64,000 bases of DNA, taken from the NCBI GenBank assembly GCA_020226215.1, contig CM035235.1:5407151-5471150 (forward strand), read 5' to 3'. Below are positions 11,080 to 24,240 of the stretch, one piece after another. The position numbers and the translations under genes are program-made. A model generated the notes under the pieces. It was not told where the DNA came from. It made no database searches and saw only the letters and a program-made list of their open reading frames with translations. Origin of the DNA: Sindora glabra. Its lineage: Eukaryota > Streptophyta > Magnoliopsida > Fabales > Fabaceae. Position 1 is the stretch's first letter, and each line of letters starts with the position of its first letter.

Positions 11080-12929
11080 TTTTTTATTATATATTGATAT
11101 ATAACATGATATAATTAAAATTTTAATTTATATTTTAATTTTATATTATTTAATAATATATATTATTATATTAAATATTATACTTTGTTTACAAAATATA
11201 TACATTTGTTACCATTTCATTAATTAAAAAAATATACTAACTTAAGCCCAAATCGAGCTCGTACCCAACTTGAATTTGTTCTATTTTAAAAGTAATGTTC
11301 GATTTAGTTGGAATTTCCCTCCGCTCGATTCAACTCCATCCCTAATTTGAGCTCTCGATTATCCACTTTGTGGTCATTTCACCCATAAAGAGAAAGGTAG
11401 TAACTTTTTCTTTCTTTCTTTATTTTCTCCCTTTTTGAGTTGAGTTCAAATGGAATGAGGACGCCCCCCCCCCCCCCCCCACCTACCATGAATATCTCCG
11501 GGGTTGCTCTTTCAAATCCTTCTCTTCTTTACTGTTCAGTGACTGTTAGGGCTGACCAAAGATTGGGCTATGGTTTCAGGCTCACTATATGGGCTTGAGC
11601 ACAAGTTATGGGCACGCCTTAGCCCAACTTGGATCAACCCCGAGGCCATTAATTCACTAATTTTTGCCAAATAAACAAAATGAGCTTGGGTGAAAATAAA
11701 TCAAATTGTTTCAAAATTTGTTTGTTTGAATCTAGCCAGTGATTTACCTGAAGGTCAAAATTTCGATTTGACTTGACATGTTATAAAATTTAAGAAGTCT
11801 GGCTTGTTTAGGTTTAACTATTAAAATTTAAATAAATTGTTGATAGATTTATAAATTTAAATATATATTATAAATAGGTTCTTCAATTAAAAAAAGAATA
11901 ATATTTTTTTTAAATAATTAAGACATTGAATAAAATTTTATCTTCATTTTTATAAAAAATTTAATAATTCAATGTAAAAAAACAATAATTATGTTTATTT
12001 AAAATGAAAATATTGAATGATATAATAATATAAATTCATCATTCACAAACTTTGAAATTTAAGAATATAGATGATTGAATTGAAAAAGAAAAAGAAATTA
12101 CAATAATAAAAGAATAGTAATAATTACAATATAATTAATCAATTAATTTACATAAACTACATTAGAATAATATATTAGTTAAATAGATTGACCTAGTAAG
12201 CCAACAAGTTAAGTCTAAAGTTAAATAGGTTAGGCCTATTTAATAAATAAGTTTAATAATAGTTGGCTCGTGGGGTGGAAGAATTACCAACATGTAAAAT
12301 TTGTTGAAAGCTAAAGATTACATGTAATATAATATTAATTAATTAGATGCAATATATTTTTATGAAAGTTTAAAATTATAAATCCTAGTGTGTGTGTATA
12401 TTCTATATTAAAGGTATAGAATAATTATTTTTTTATAATTATATAAGTGATAATTTATTTAATATATACGTAAAATTGAGAGTTCAAACTCATGACATGA
12501 GTGAAATAAAATTTTTAAAATAATATTAGATTTCACTATATTACTAAGGGTATTGGCATATAACAACTATTTTTAATCTTATTTATTCAGTAATTTGAGT
12601 CAAGCTGAGTATTTATGCGAACATAACCTTAGTGGCTCATGAATAATTTATTTTATTTATCCTAGTAATTAGTTAGAGGTGGAATACTTATTTTACGCAA
12701 GATTAATATAAAAGCTCATTTTGTTAGAAGACATTTGCTATAAAAAAATTATTTAGTTGTATATAGGTAAAAAAAATTGTTATATCATCGTATACCTTAA
12801 TATCTTATTAAGGTATTTTCCAATTTAAAATATTTTCCATTTTAAAATAAAAAATATTATTTTCTTCTATAGTTATTACAATTAATGTCAAACATAAAAA
12901 ATATTTTTTTTAATATCTTAATGTGTAAA
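11080..12929. other. A/T-rich intergenic DNA with repeat fragments
   Basis: No gene is supported. A 17-base run of C lies at 11464-11480. 11539-11660 is rich in GGGCTTG/GCCCAA-type words (GATTGGGCTATGG, ATGGGCTTGAGC, TTAGCCCAACTTGG), a texture common in old plant DNA-transposon copies. 12230-12280 holds similar words. The remainder is A/T-rich. Confidence 0.5.
11464..11480 (+). repeat. Poly(C) homopolymer, C17
   Basis: Seventeen consecutive C bases in otherwise A/T-rich DNA, just after a CT-rich stretch and a TGAGTTGAG segment. Confidence 0.9.
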
Positions 12930-13316
12930 GGTTCGTTTGATATGCAACTTTTTTAAAATTCATTTCATGTTAATAGAAAATAATTTCAATTTATTTATAA
13001 ATGTATATTATTATTTGAAAACTTTGTTAAAAATAATAATTTTAATTCATTAGTAAATGAATTATTTTATTTGGAATGTATTAAAAAATGTATAAGATTC
13101 AATTAAAAAATATATTTTGATAGTATCATAATAAATACAATATTAGAAAGAAAATAAATATTTTATATAATATATGCTTTAGGCCAAATAAATGAATTTT
13201 AATAAAATTCTTATTAAATTTGATTTCATAATGATATAAATCATAATGACACAAATATAATTAAAATAAAAATTATAAATAAAATAAAATTCATTTTTTC
13301 CTTAAAACCAAACATA
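12930..13316. mobile_element. MITE, copy A of a two-member family
   Basis: About 385 bases, starting GGTTCGTTTGATATG and ending AAAACCAAACAT, so the ends are an imperfect inverted repeat (TTTGATAT versus ATGTTTGGTTTT) continuing inward through AAAATTCATTT and AAAATGAATTTT. A second copy lies at 23866-24240 in the same orientation. The shared interior includes TAATTTCAATTTATTTATAAAT, (G/A)TATCATAATAAATACA and AATGAATTTTAATAAAATT. It is non-coding. Confidence 0.65.
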
Positions 13317-13329
13317 ATTTAAACGAAAT

Positions 13330-14797
13330 TTTTTTAAAAAAATAAAATGAATTTTATTTTTAGCTAAACCAACAAAGGGTAAGAGAGATTCTCTGCCAAA
13401 ATAAACTGGGATTTCTATATTTCTCTTTCTGGTATAGGATTCTCGAATTACACGATCTTATGTGTTTGGTTCTGCTAACGATATTATATATGCTTGCATC
13501 ATGCAAATGAGATAAGATTTGTGCAACTTTTCTAAGTGTGAATGTGGTACCGCCAAGGCACAATCAAATCCTCTGAATCTACCAACTTTAATGAAGTAAT
13601 TAAAGGGACTTGACAACCTCCATTTTTTGGTGAAGAAACACTAAATCTCTTTTTAGATCATCTCTGCATAAAGCAATAGGTTTTGATGGAAAGAAGATGT
13701 ATCTATATTCTCTTTGAATTCACAAATAGCGTCTAGTGACCATATGCATAATGAATAGACAAATAGTGCCATAATCATCATATGGAAAGATAGAGATGCT
13801 TGATTTGGAATCTTTTTGGTTTTAAAATTTGAAATGATGCGGTAAGTTTTAAAATTATTAAATTAAAGTTATTAAATTATAATTATTTATTTTTTAATGG
13901 ATATAATGAAATAATTTTAATTTAATAATTTTTAAAATTATCGTGTTATCTTAAATTTTAAATTTTTTTTACACTATAAAATATAAATTCGCATGAGAGC
14001 GAATAAAGTTAGAAACTCAATAGAAACGAGTTTGAATCTTTTTTTTATTATACTTATAAAGACAAATATAAATTTTTTATATGCAGCATAAATTCAAAAT
14101 CATTTTTTATGTATAATAAAAATCACAAAAAATTTAATGAACGTAATATTGTTATTACAAACCGTACTAAATTTTTAATTTTTTACAATTTTACACCTTA
14201 ATAATTATATTTTTAAGCACTTACTCGCAATTTGTTAAATTATAATAAAATCATAATCACAACTTAGTATGGAGATAATATAAAGAAAATAGAAGAATCC
14301 AGATACAATGGAACTGTTTGAGAAGAGCTTGATGGGCTTGTATTAAGCCAATTGGGGGCTGCTTTATGTCTGAATTTCATTTTCAAACGTCACTGTGAAT
14401 GCTCTAGCTCATAACCAATTGCTAAAATGCACGTACTTCCTAAGTGGATTATATTTCTACGTGACACATTGAGATGTAGATTGAAATTGAGAGCTAAATA
14501 TTTTTTTTTAATGTGTGTTGATATGAATAATTAATTTTTGGTTACATTCACATTCATCATTATTCAGAGGTTTATTTTGCATCCAGAAGAGGTTTTTTAA
14601 TATATATATATATAAACAAAAGTAATAATATTACCCTCACATCCACCGTTGGCATTCCTTGCATTTGTAAGCTAATAGTAAGTGTGATACTATTAAATGA
14701 TGCATAATCTCCCTCTCCCTCTCTCAAAAAAGAGAAAAAAAAATGCAGATATATCATTTTTTCCGTCAAACTTGTTGAAAATTAATATATAAGATGA
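13330..14797. other. Intergenic stretch, no recognised gene
   Basis: 13360-13800 has a more balanced base composition than its surroundings and could be single-copy DNA, but no open frame over 67 codons and no family motif is visible. 13830-14280 is A/T-rich. 14572-14770 contains a short TA run and a CT-rich run. Confidence 0.5.
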
Positions 14798-15239
14798 TGT
14801 TAAAATTTTTATATGGGTTATCATTAATTATAAATATTTTATTTTTGATCAAACTGACTGAACAATAATTCAAGAGATTTTTAGTTTCTAAATTATAATT
14901 TATTAAAGTAATATATTATTTGAATTTATGAGTACTTGATTATAAGTTAATATATTTGGAAACTAAAATGCAAACTTATACCTTTCTTGACTCATAATAA
15001 GAGATGATAAGATTTTATTTATATTATTTAAGGTTCATCTCCACTCTTAACCTAATTATAATTATTAGTTTGTCTCATAGAGAGCTATATACTCTAAAAG
15101 AAAGAGAGAAAGCATTATGCTAATAGTGCATGCTTGTGCACTCTACCAATTTCATAAAGACTCATGAATAAGTACACTTCCACTTATTTTATTTTTTAAT
15201 ATTCTAAATTTTATGTAATATTTAATCAAAATTCCTACA
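14798..15239 (+). repeat. Left LTR of the LARD-like element
   Basis: Aligns by eye with 22139-22595 over its length. Shared blocks include GA(A)CAAT, CTTGACTCATAATA, CCTAACCTAATTATAA, AGTGCATGCTTGTGCACTCT, ATCAATTTCA and TTTAATCAAAAT. Divergence is substantial, so the insertion is old. Confidence 0.8.
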
Positions 15240-15250
15240 TATCAAAGCCA
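15240..15250 (+). other. Primer binding site remnant (initiator tRNA-Met type)
   Basis: TATCAAAGCCA immediately follows the left LTR and differs by one G-to-A change from TATCAGAGCCA, the core of the classical plant initiator tRNA-Met primer binding site. The leading TGG is not preserved. Confidence 0.55.
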
Positions 15251-15835
15251 CCTTACATAGAATTAGAATCTAATTGGGTTTTTTTGTATGAGTAGAACAA
15301 ACAAAAGCAATTATTGTTTTAAATTTTGAATTCTCTGATATAATTGTAAAATTTTATTTTGGAATTTTTGAAACTTACAAAATTATTTCACAATTGTCTA
15401 TGTTTTGTTCTTATTTTTTAATACATGGAAACAAGTTTAAAAAACAAAGCTGATTGATACAAAATGTACGACGGATTGTGTTAGCACTTGTGTTTTCAAA
15501 ACAAAAATAAGAAGAATTGAGATGGCTGATAGAAACATGTTAATACCAAATATGAGAGTGTTTGTGGGTCTCTAATTCAGAATTTAATTTTTTTCTTAGT
15601 AATGCATTGTGTGTGTGTGTGTATTAAGGAAAATTTAATTGTTTTCAAATTCTTAAATTAGTTCCCTACCTTGCACCTTCTAATCAAGTTTGTGCTTCTC
15701 GTATTTGTGAGAAGAAAATCCTGAGTCTTTTTATCTATGTGTATACATATATTCTCCTTCCAATTTGTTCTTATTTATTTTTTACAAGAAATACTTGATA
15801 GCATATATCTTGATTCATACATTTAAAAAGCTTTT

Positions 15836-15837
<2 letters not shown>

Positions 15838-15914
<77 letters not shown>
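15838..15914. repeat. (AT)n microsatellite
   Basis: About 38 uninterrupted TA dinucleotides inside the LTR element. The open frame across it encodes only an Ile-Tyr repeat. Confidence 0.97.
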
Positions 15915-15917
<3 letters not shown>

Positions 15918-16479
15918 AATAGGCCAGTTGATAAGAGTAATAATAATAAATAAAATCTTTTGAAAGAAAGGCACCAAATGTTGCTTTTAAATTATTTTAA
16001 ATTACATTCAATGAGGCGCTGCCCTTTTTTGTTGCTACCAAGCTTGCTTTTCGCCTTTATATATTTGATGATTAGTTCAAGCATTTTTTATACACCCTGG
16101 AATCATTCTTTTTTTTTCTTTTTTGAAAGTAAGGATTAAGTCTTTAAATGATATCTTCTTATGTCTATTGTTGGGGCTATGTGGTGAGATAATAGTTTCC
16201 CGCTTATATTTTATAATGCCTATCCTAAGTTATGATCATTAACTAATAATTATGTTGAGCATAATAATATAACTATATAATAAAAACCTTTTGGTCCTGG
16301 GCTTGAATCTTATGACTTTTATGTTATTTTAATTTTGTTATGAGAACAATAAGCCTTTTTTGTATCAGGTACTATCAACTTCACTTTCTTTAGATATAAT
16401 TACTCAAATATTCATTCTCTTTAAAGTTTGCATAAAAATTTGAATTTCTATTTTATATATTTTATATTGGATGAAGTTT

Positions 16480-19200
16480 AAGATTGTGAATTTTGATGTA
16501 ATATAAGGCTCGTATGATCAATATAGGTGCATGAGTTATATCACCCTACTATGAACTAATCATATTTTATAAGTTGTTTATTTATATGATAGTTTTGAGC
16601 AATTTTCTTTTAAATCTTGATCTTTTTGGAAGACTTTTGGATTAATTTTGAATACTTATCACTAAAGTAAAGTTATTCATATTGATTTACAAGGTCTTTG
16701 AATTATAAATATTTAAGAGATTAATTTCTAATTGTTTTATATATTTGTGTAGAAGGTAATTGTGTGTTTTAATTAAAAATTAGCTTATTGAAACATTTTC
16801 TAAGACATATTTTATTATTAAGAATTTATTTGCCTAAAAGGAGTAAATTACTAGTATTAAAGAAGTTTCATGGTTGGTTTCAATAATAGAAAGATCTTTA
16901 TATATTATATTCTTTACCCAAAAAAGAGATAATGTAACCATTTTTTATACTCCTAAATATTTTTATTATTCATATGCCCACAAACTACCATATTACATTT
17001 TTATAATATTATGCATAATATTTTTTCTTTTTTAATTTATTTTTATTATTGAAATTATTTTAGATAATTACTATCTTAAAGAAAATTTTATTAATGAAAA
17101 TAAAAAATTATGTTTTCAATAGTTATCTATCAATATTCTTATTTACTATTTTTGAGATTTAATACTAATATAATTATTATATAGAATATAAGGTGAAGAA
17201 AATATTATACCTCAACTATCTTTCTTGATAATAATTTGCCAATAGCTAGTTTAATGGAGTATTGTTTTCTACTTCATCTTTAACATGAAAAGGTGAAAAT
17301 ATTTTATAAGAATCATTGTTTAAAATAATTTAGTGTTGTAGCATTGAGAATCAAGTAATATTTTCTTCTATTAAAGTAAACAAAAAAATTAAGTTATGAG
17401 ATTATATTATGATACAATATAATTTTTTATGGTCAATAATGGTATATATTGTTTAATATCCTTTCATGAACTGATCATGTTATTATTATTTTTAATAATT
17501 TAATTTATAATTTTGCAGTTCATTTTAATATCTAAACTCTTTTGAGAAATTTATGAGTTAATTTGGATAATTATCATCAAAATAAAATTATTTCATATTG
17601 ATTCATAAGTCTTTGACTTATTAATAAACATTTAATGGGTTAATTTTTAATTATTTCATATATATACCTACCCAAAATGGTAAGTATATATTATAATTAG
17701 AAATGAACTTAATGAAATAATTTTTAATTATTTCATACAATGACATGCCCAAAGAGACTACTGTATATTGAAATGAAAAATCAGTTTAATGGAGCAATTT
17801 TATTTCTAAATTTATTTTATTATTATATATTTTATCTGCCTAAAAGAGATAAATTTATAATAATAATGCATTATCTTAGTTGGTTTCAATTTTAAGAGAA
17901 TCTTTATGTATTACATTCTCTTCGATTTCATTACTACTTTCTCTTCCTAAAGGAGAGAAGGTAGTATTATTTGTATACTCTTAAGAATAATTATTATGCC
18001 TAAAACTAACTTATTATATTTTTCATTATTTTTACATAATCTTTGTTGCTATAAATATATTTTATTAAACATATAATATTTGTGAAATTTTTTAATATTT
18101 GTGTCACACATGATGTTTATAATGTTTATAAAAAAATATTTACCATAGATATCGACTAAATAAAGTGCACTATTAAACAATATCAATATTGTTTTGAATA
18201 TTTTTATTTTTATTTTAAAAAAATTATGCTTCTAAAAGAAACATGTTAAAGAAATTTGGTTAGAATTATAAATTTATCCCTATATTAATCTTAATTTAAT
18301 GGTAACTTTAATTTTTAAAATAAATCTATATGTTAAGCCTTATTAGGTTTTCAAATTACATAGATTTAAGATGTTTTTTTGTACAAAAGAATTAAAATTA
18401 AGTTAATTTGGATGTAATAATATTTTAATTTTGTAATCATTTGATATGTTATTTCACATTAGAATTAATCACATGTTATTTGTATTTTTAAAAAAAAAGT
18501 CATCATTCTAGACAATTTTTTTTTATCCTGGAGAGAAATTTATGGATTTTTGTAGATAATTATCACTAAAGTGAGGTTATCCATATTGATTTATAAAGTC
18601 TTTAATTTATATTATACAAAATTGATTTATAATTTTTATATGCAATTGCCTATCTAAAAGTGATTATTGCATGTTTTAATTATGAATGTTTTATGAAACA
18701 TATAAATTTCTTGAATTACTTTAGTTTAAAAATATATATATACTCAAAGGAGACATATTTTCAATGCTAAAGTATTTTCTTAGTTGACATTGAGATAAAA
18801 GGTGTCTTTTATATGCTGCATTTTTTGTCCGAAGAAAAGATTATAACAATGTACATTACTCCTATATCCATGAATTAAGGGTTACATTTTTGCTTTTAGT
18901 ATTATTTTTTTACTTGCATAGTAAAAATGCTCCTTTTTATTAAATATTTTCTTTCAAGATATAATTAGAACAAACTATTTTACTTTAGTTATAAAGGTAA
19001 ACTAATCTAAAAAATCCATCTGCCTAAAAAGGATAATGTCTCAAAAATCATATTATCCTCTATGTATCTAAGTTAATGTATTAAGAAAGAACTTAATGTA
19101 TACTATATGTTCTGCTCAGAGAAAAGTTTATAATTATATATTGAGAACTCTTGTGTAGGCCTTATTGATATATAAGAAAATTTTCTTTTTGTTTATTATG
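16480..19200 (+). repeat. Decayed tandem repeats of about 0.95 kb (three units)
   Basis: Three successive segments share the same order of landmarks. The anchor ATCACTAAAGT(A/G)A(A/G)GTTAT recurs at 16659, 17573 (diverged) and 18562, each followed by CATATTGATT(T/C)A and CTTTGAATTAT-like sequence. About 170-270 bases later each has TGCCTAAAAG(G)AG or a relative, then TTAGTTGGTTTCAA or TTAGTTGACATTGA. The spacing is 914 and 989 bases. A partial fourth copy of the TGCCTAAAAAGGATAA block lies near 19020. Units begin about 16480, 17400 and 18400. No coding function is visible. Confidence 0.65.
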
Positions 19201-21459
19201 TGCTATTAAATAATTTATGTAGGTAATTTTTTTTAATTTAAAGAGTTACTAAATAAATTAATTTTGAGAATGTCATATTGTGTAACTTTAGTTACATATT
19301 AATAGATTGAATTTTATGTTGGACATATTTGGCAAATAGCTTATTAGAAAGTTTTTAGCTGGTTGGACTACATTGACTAGTTAACTTCTTAAAATAACTA
19401 TTTTTAACATTTGATAACTAGTTGTTTCAAACAACTAATTGCCCCCAATCAATTATTTTCACAAATGCTGGAAGCTTTAACATTTTGCTTCAATTGTTAA
19501 AGTATGAATTTATAAAAAAATTGAGCTACCCCCAGTGAACTTTCATATTTCCTTGTTTGCCCTTTTTATTTGCATATTTCTTTGCTTAACTTCCCATGCC
19601 TTTGGTTTTCACATGATACCCTAAATATTTTGTCACATGTCAAGCAATGATTTTTTTTATGTTATTTTTTAGCAATCTAAACCTTTCTTTTATGCATGCG
19701 TTTAAGAGCTATAAACTTGGGAAAGTGGATCCACCATAAGCAAGTTCCAAAGAATTTCATTTATAATTATTGATTTCTTATTAATAAATTTGTTAATTAT
19801 AAAATTATATTGATTTAATTTAAAAAATATTTAATATATAATAATTTATAATAATATATTATTTATAAGAAAATTTAATCTATTAAATATTTTTATTTAA
19901 ATAGCTAATACAATCAATTAATTAAATTAGATAGTACAATCAGTCATTAGTCAATAATTAACTGAATCAACTAATTATTATAACTATTAGTTAATTATTA
20001 AATAAGGCCATTATTATATGGCATTATGACATATTTGTTATCAAATATAATTTTTTTCTTCCTTTTTTAGTGTGGAATTATATAACTTTTTAAAAAATTA
20101 TATTTGATAAATAAGTCATTAATCAATTTGTGTAAATAAATATATAATTATTTGATTACGAAAATGTTATTAATATTAATTTTTTAATATGATAAATTAC
20201 TTGATAATGTTTAATTTATGTTTTCAAATTGTGTATTTTTTTTGGGAATTGCATCAAATCTTTTTGTCAATGGAAGTTTGATTTAATGTTATAAATTTTT
20301 TCTTGCATTACAAAATATAATGCCTATCTTCAAAAGTTTATTTTAGTTAAAAATCACTGATAATCTTTGAAATTGCTTTACTTAGGAAAAGTGATTTTAA
20401 ATATTAAATTTTTTTTATATATTTTAATTTGTAATAAATTATATGTTATTATTTACATTTGTTTGTTAAAAAATATGTATGACAAAGAGGTGAAATTTTC
20501 GTTAGATCTTCCTTTATGTATATTATATTTGAATTTTGAAATAATTTTTAACAAAAATATTTTTGCTATTTGACATATAAGCTATTTGTGTATCTTTAAG
20601 CATAATATAGAATAACTTATAAAGTTCTTGATATATACATTGTAAATTCATTTTTTAAAAAAATTTTATGAGATTTTTTTTGGGGTCAACAGTGTATATT
20701 GTTACCTTAAGAAATTTTCAAATTGTTTAAGTCAAATTTAGGACTTTTATTCATACTTTGTTCAAGTGATATCTAAAAATATATTTTGAAAAAAATTCTC
20801 TTATTAAATTAACTTAGTATTAATTTTAGTATCTAGTTTTAATAGTCATGTAAGCTACTTATTCAAGACACCAAAGTTAGTTATTAAATTGATTTCTTTT
20901 GATTGTTGATTTTTTTATTTATATTATATCAACTTGACAATTTGACAAATTATGATTTTACATATCATTGAGATATGTATGTGAAATTTAAATATTTTTT
21001 CTTTTAAACCAAAGTTCTTATGTTTATTAGATATTTAAAATATAGACATTCAATTTTATTTTCCTATAATATGCTTAATTAATGAGAGTTCTATATTATA
21101 TAGAAGATTTTATCTTAATTGATAATCATAATATATTTATTGGTATAGAATGTGCATGTTTCATATATATTACTTCATAATTTGCTAATCTTTATTTTAT
21201 GTATTATTATCATATTTGCTCTTGATCATATTAGTACATTGTTGTGCATTTATATATACGATTTATAGATTCTTTATCAATACATATATTTTCATATTGT
21301 GAAATGTACCCATTATTGTAATTGTGATGACTAAGATTTAGTGTCAGTTGTTAGCTTTAGAGCTTGTATATATAGTCTTTATTGTCATTATATTAGAATA
21401 ATGAGAATTGCCTTTATAAAAGCTAGATATTAGATCTAATATATTATTTTATGTGATAC

Positions 21460-21760
21460 CTTATATGAACTAGTATTTGTATTTATTGTTAGTTACTATA
21501 TATGTGTTTGTCTATTAGTTAACAACATTTTTAAACTTTAAAGCATTTTAGGAATAGATTTATGAGAACTAAGATTTGGTATCAATCGTTAGTTCATAAG
21601 TTATATGCTTGTCTCTTAGTTGATATTGTTTTAAAACTTAAAAATATTCTACCTAATAAATTTATAAAGACTAGGACTCAATATTAGTCACTAGCTCCTG
21701 TATTTGATATTTATCTCTTAATTGAGACCATTTAGGATTTTGAAATAATTAAATTTATTA
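21460..21760 (+). repeat. Tandem repeat of about 100 bases, three degenerate copies
   Basis: Copies near 21460, 21560 and 21658 share an order of A(A/T)TTTATGAGAACTA, TATTAGTTA, TTGTCTATTAGTT or TATCTCTTAATTG, and TTTAAAACTT-like sequence. A possible further copy starts near 21326 (GATGACTAAGATTTAGTGTC). It lies in the interior of the LTR element. Confidence 0.5.
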
Positions 21761-22124
21761 TTGTGAAAAAATTTCTTTATTTTATTATTGAGTTTATTAT
21801 AAAAAAATTGTTGAGGATTAACTTAAAAAATAATATGCTTTGTTAAATCACGCTTTTGATATTATTTTTCTTCCTACACTTTCACATTAATGACTTATAC
21901 TTAAGTGGTTGATAGTATATATAATCATGGAAGGTCTTGTGTTGATAATAATGGAATTGCCATTATAATTTGATATTGTTGTTTGCTTAAATGTGATTTA
22001 TGTTTCAAGTATCATCCTTTGGATGGTGTATTTTTAAAATCGTGGCTATGTAAAATTTTATGTTCAATATGATAGTTATTTTCAATAAAACATTTTTAAA
22101 TAAACTTTTTTATAATTAATTTTA

Positions 22125-22138
22125 TCAAAGTAGGAGAA
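22125..22138 (+). other. Polypurine tract of the LARD-like element
   Basis: Purine-rich AAAGTAGGAGAA lies directly before the right LTR start (TATTAGAATTTTTATG), where plus-strand priming is expected. The one pyrimidine inside suggests decay. Confidence 0.55.
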
Positions 22139-22595
22139 TATTAGAATTTTTATGTGAGCTATATTAATTGTATGTATTTTATTTTCAATAAAATTGATTG
22201 AACAATGATCTAAGAAATTTTTATTTTTTAAAACTTAATTTGTTAAAGTGATCTATTGCTTTGACTTATGGATTCCTAATTATAGGTTAAATTATAGGTT
22301 AATGTGTTTAATGGCTAAAGTGTATACTTATACTTTTCTCGACTCATAATAGGGGGGCCTAATAGAGTTTTATTTATATTAGCTAAGTTCTCTTTTCACT
22401 CCTAACCTAATTATAACTATTGACTTATCTTATTAAGAGCTATACACTCTAAAAAGAAAGACAGGAAACCTTATGTCAATGGTGCATGCTTGTGCACTCT
22501 ATCAATTTCACAAAAACTTGTGAACAAATATGTTGTCGCTTATTTTATTTTCTATTATTCTAAATTCTATGCAAGATTTAATCAAAATGCCCATA
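22139..22595 (+). repeat. Right LTR of the LARD-like element
   Basis: The partner of 14798-15239. It ends CCCATA, against CCTACA in the left copy, and is followed by AATGA, the probable target-site duplication. Confidence 0.8.
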
Positions 22596-22600
22596 AATGA

Positions 22601-23865
22601 CTCACAAGAAGAAGATCTTTAATGCTTAATGACCTTTAAGAGAGAGTCCACCAGCAATCCACATTAGATCCTTTTGATTAATTACTATTTATTATTCAAT
22701 GAATTTTTCATCTTATAACATCTAATAGTAGCTTATTTAGGTGATGTGAGATTTGAAATATTATCAATATTCATAAACTATCAACATAAAAATGTGTGTG
22801 CGAATAAGAGAGTGAAAATAAAATAGTGTATATATAGTACTACTAGTAGAGAATTTGCCCATATTATTTAAGCTTTACTTTGATTATGTTGTTTGAATTT
22901 CCATTTTTTCAACAATAATATAACTAGAATCTTCCAACATTGTCCATTCTATTTTCAAAATACCTTAAAATATAAAGAAGTGTCAATGAAGCACTTCTAA
23001 AATATAAAAAGTTTTTTTTTATAAAAACTTCAACAATAATATAACCGAATACAATGAAGCACTTCTAAAATATAAAGAAGTGTCAATTTTTTAGTTTCAT
23101 ATGTCCAAAGTCTTTATGAGATAACACGATTAAATCAGAAAATAATATGATATATATAGAAAGTATATTCCTTCTAACAAAACTAAATATTTAGGGAACA
23201 AATGATGCTTGATAATAATGGAGTTGCGTAACATCTAAAAATTAAGAGAATGATTGTGGAAAATTCTTAAATTAAGTGATATTTAATATCTTTTAAAGAT
23301 TTTATATCTTCTATTACATTTAAGATTTAATTCATCTTATACGTATCTAAATTTAAATATTCATATAATGAAAAAAATGGTTAACATCACGTTTGAAGAC
23401 AATCAAAGCTGAATTTTGATCAAAGCATTTCCAACCAAGAGTTAGAGTCAATTCTTGCCAATTTTTTTATTATGATGAATGTCTCTTTATTTGTGAATTT
23501 TTTTTCAGATTTTAAAAATTTTTCATGTTAAACTGTTTATGTATAAGTGCGTGTATTCTTAAAGCTCCTTTTCTTATGGACAGATAAGTAATTTTCACAA
23601 ATTAAAATATTTAAAAAAATATCAAATTTAATATTATTTCATATACCGTTGATTTAAATGCAATCATATTACTAGTCAATGAAAGTTAAATATAAATCTA
23701 GAAAATAATAGATTGAGTGGATAAAGTTTTTTTTTTTTTGGCCGCTTATTTCGCGCGTCACAATGTGGAGTGAATCAATTTACCTGGACATTAAGGGGTC
23801 CACCTGTCCATCGTGTCTCCGCAACCCTCTATCATGGCATTTCCATGCTTAGTATCTGTGTCTTT
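22601..23865. other. Intergenic stretch with a small local duplication
   Basis: No gene is supported. The words CACTTCTAAAATATAAA and AAGAAGTGTCAAT occur twice, near 22977-23010 and 23055-23085, around a T-rich spacer. 23745-23880 is less A/T-rich and contains TTCGCGCGTCACAATG, without a recognisable feature. Confidence 0.45.
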
Positions 23866-24240
23866 AGGTTGGTTTGGTAGGGAAGTTTTCTCGAATTAAT
23901 TTTATTTGATTTTAATAGAAATAATTTTAATTTATTTATAAATAAGTTTTATTGTTTAAAATTTATATTAAAAGTAATAATTTTAATTTAATTGTAAATT
24001 TCATTTATTTAAAATTTATTAAAAATATAAAAAATTTAATTAAAAAATAAAATTTTAGTGATATTATAATAAATACAGAAAAAGTGTGAAGTTTAATATA
24101 ATTTATATTTTAAGTCAAATAAAATGAATTTTAATAAAATTATTACTAAATTTTGATGGTATTCATAATAATATAAATATAAATAAAATAGAAATTACAA
24201 ATAAAATAAATTGTTCTTATTTAAAGTTAAATATTATTTA
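23866..24240. mobile_element. MITE, copy B of a two-member family
   Basis: About 375 bases, homologous along its length to 12930-13316. It starts AGGTTGGTTTGGTAGGG, contains AATTTTAATTTATTTATAAA and AATGAATTTTAATAAAATTA, and ends near AAAGTTAAATATTATTT. Its right terminus is more degraded than that of copy A. Confidence 0.6.

Larger units (their letters stand above)
14798..22595 (+). mobile_element. Complete non-coding LTR retrotransposon (LARD-like), 7.8 kb
   Basis: Two direct repeats of about 450 bases (14798-15239 and 22139-22595) enclose 6.9 kb. The landmarks are consistent: LTR start TGTT(A)AAATTTTTAT, LTR end CA/TA, a PBS-like site TATCAAAGCCA right after the left LTR, a purine tract AAAGTAGGAGAA right before the right LTR, and 5-base flanks GATGA (14793-14797) and AATGA (22596-22600) differing by one transition. 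The interior shows no gag or pol, only A/T-rich sequence with large and small tandem repeats and a TA microsatellite. The size and lack of coding fit a large retrotransposon derivative that moved using enzymes of another element (inference). Superfamily unknown; the initiator-tRNA PBS is common in copia elements but not exclusive to them. Confidence 0.78.

Noticed and set aside
16480..19200. Possible CRISPR-like or satellite array
   Set aside because: Units are about 0.95 kb, diverged and few, and lie inside a plant LTR element. Not CRISPR, and not a long satellite array.
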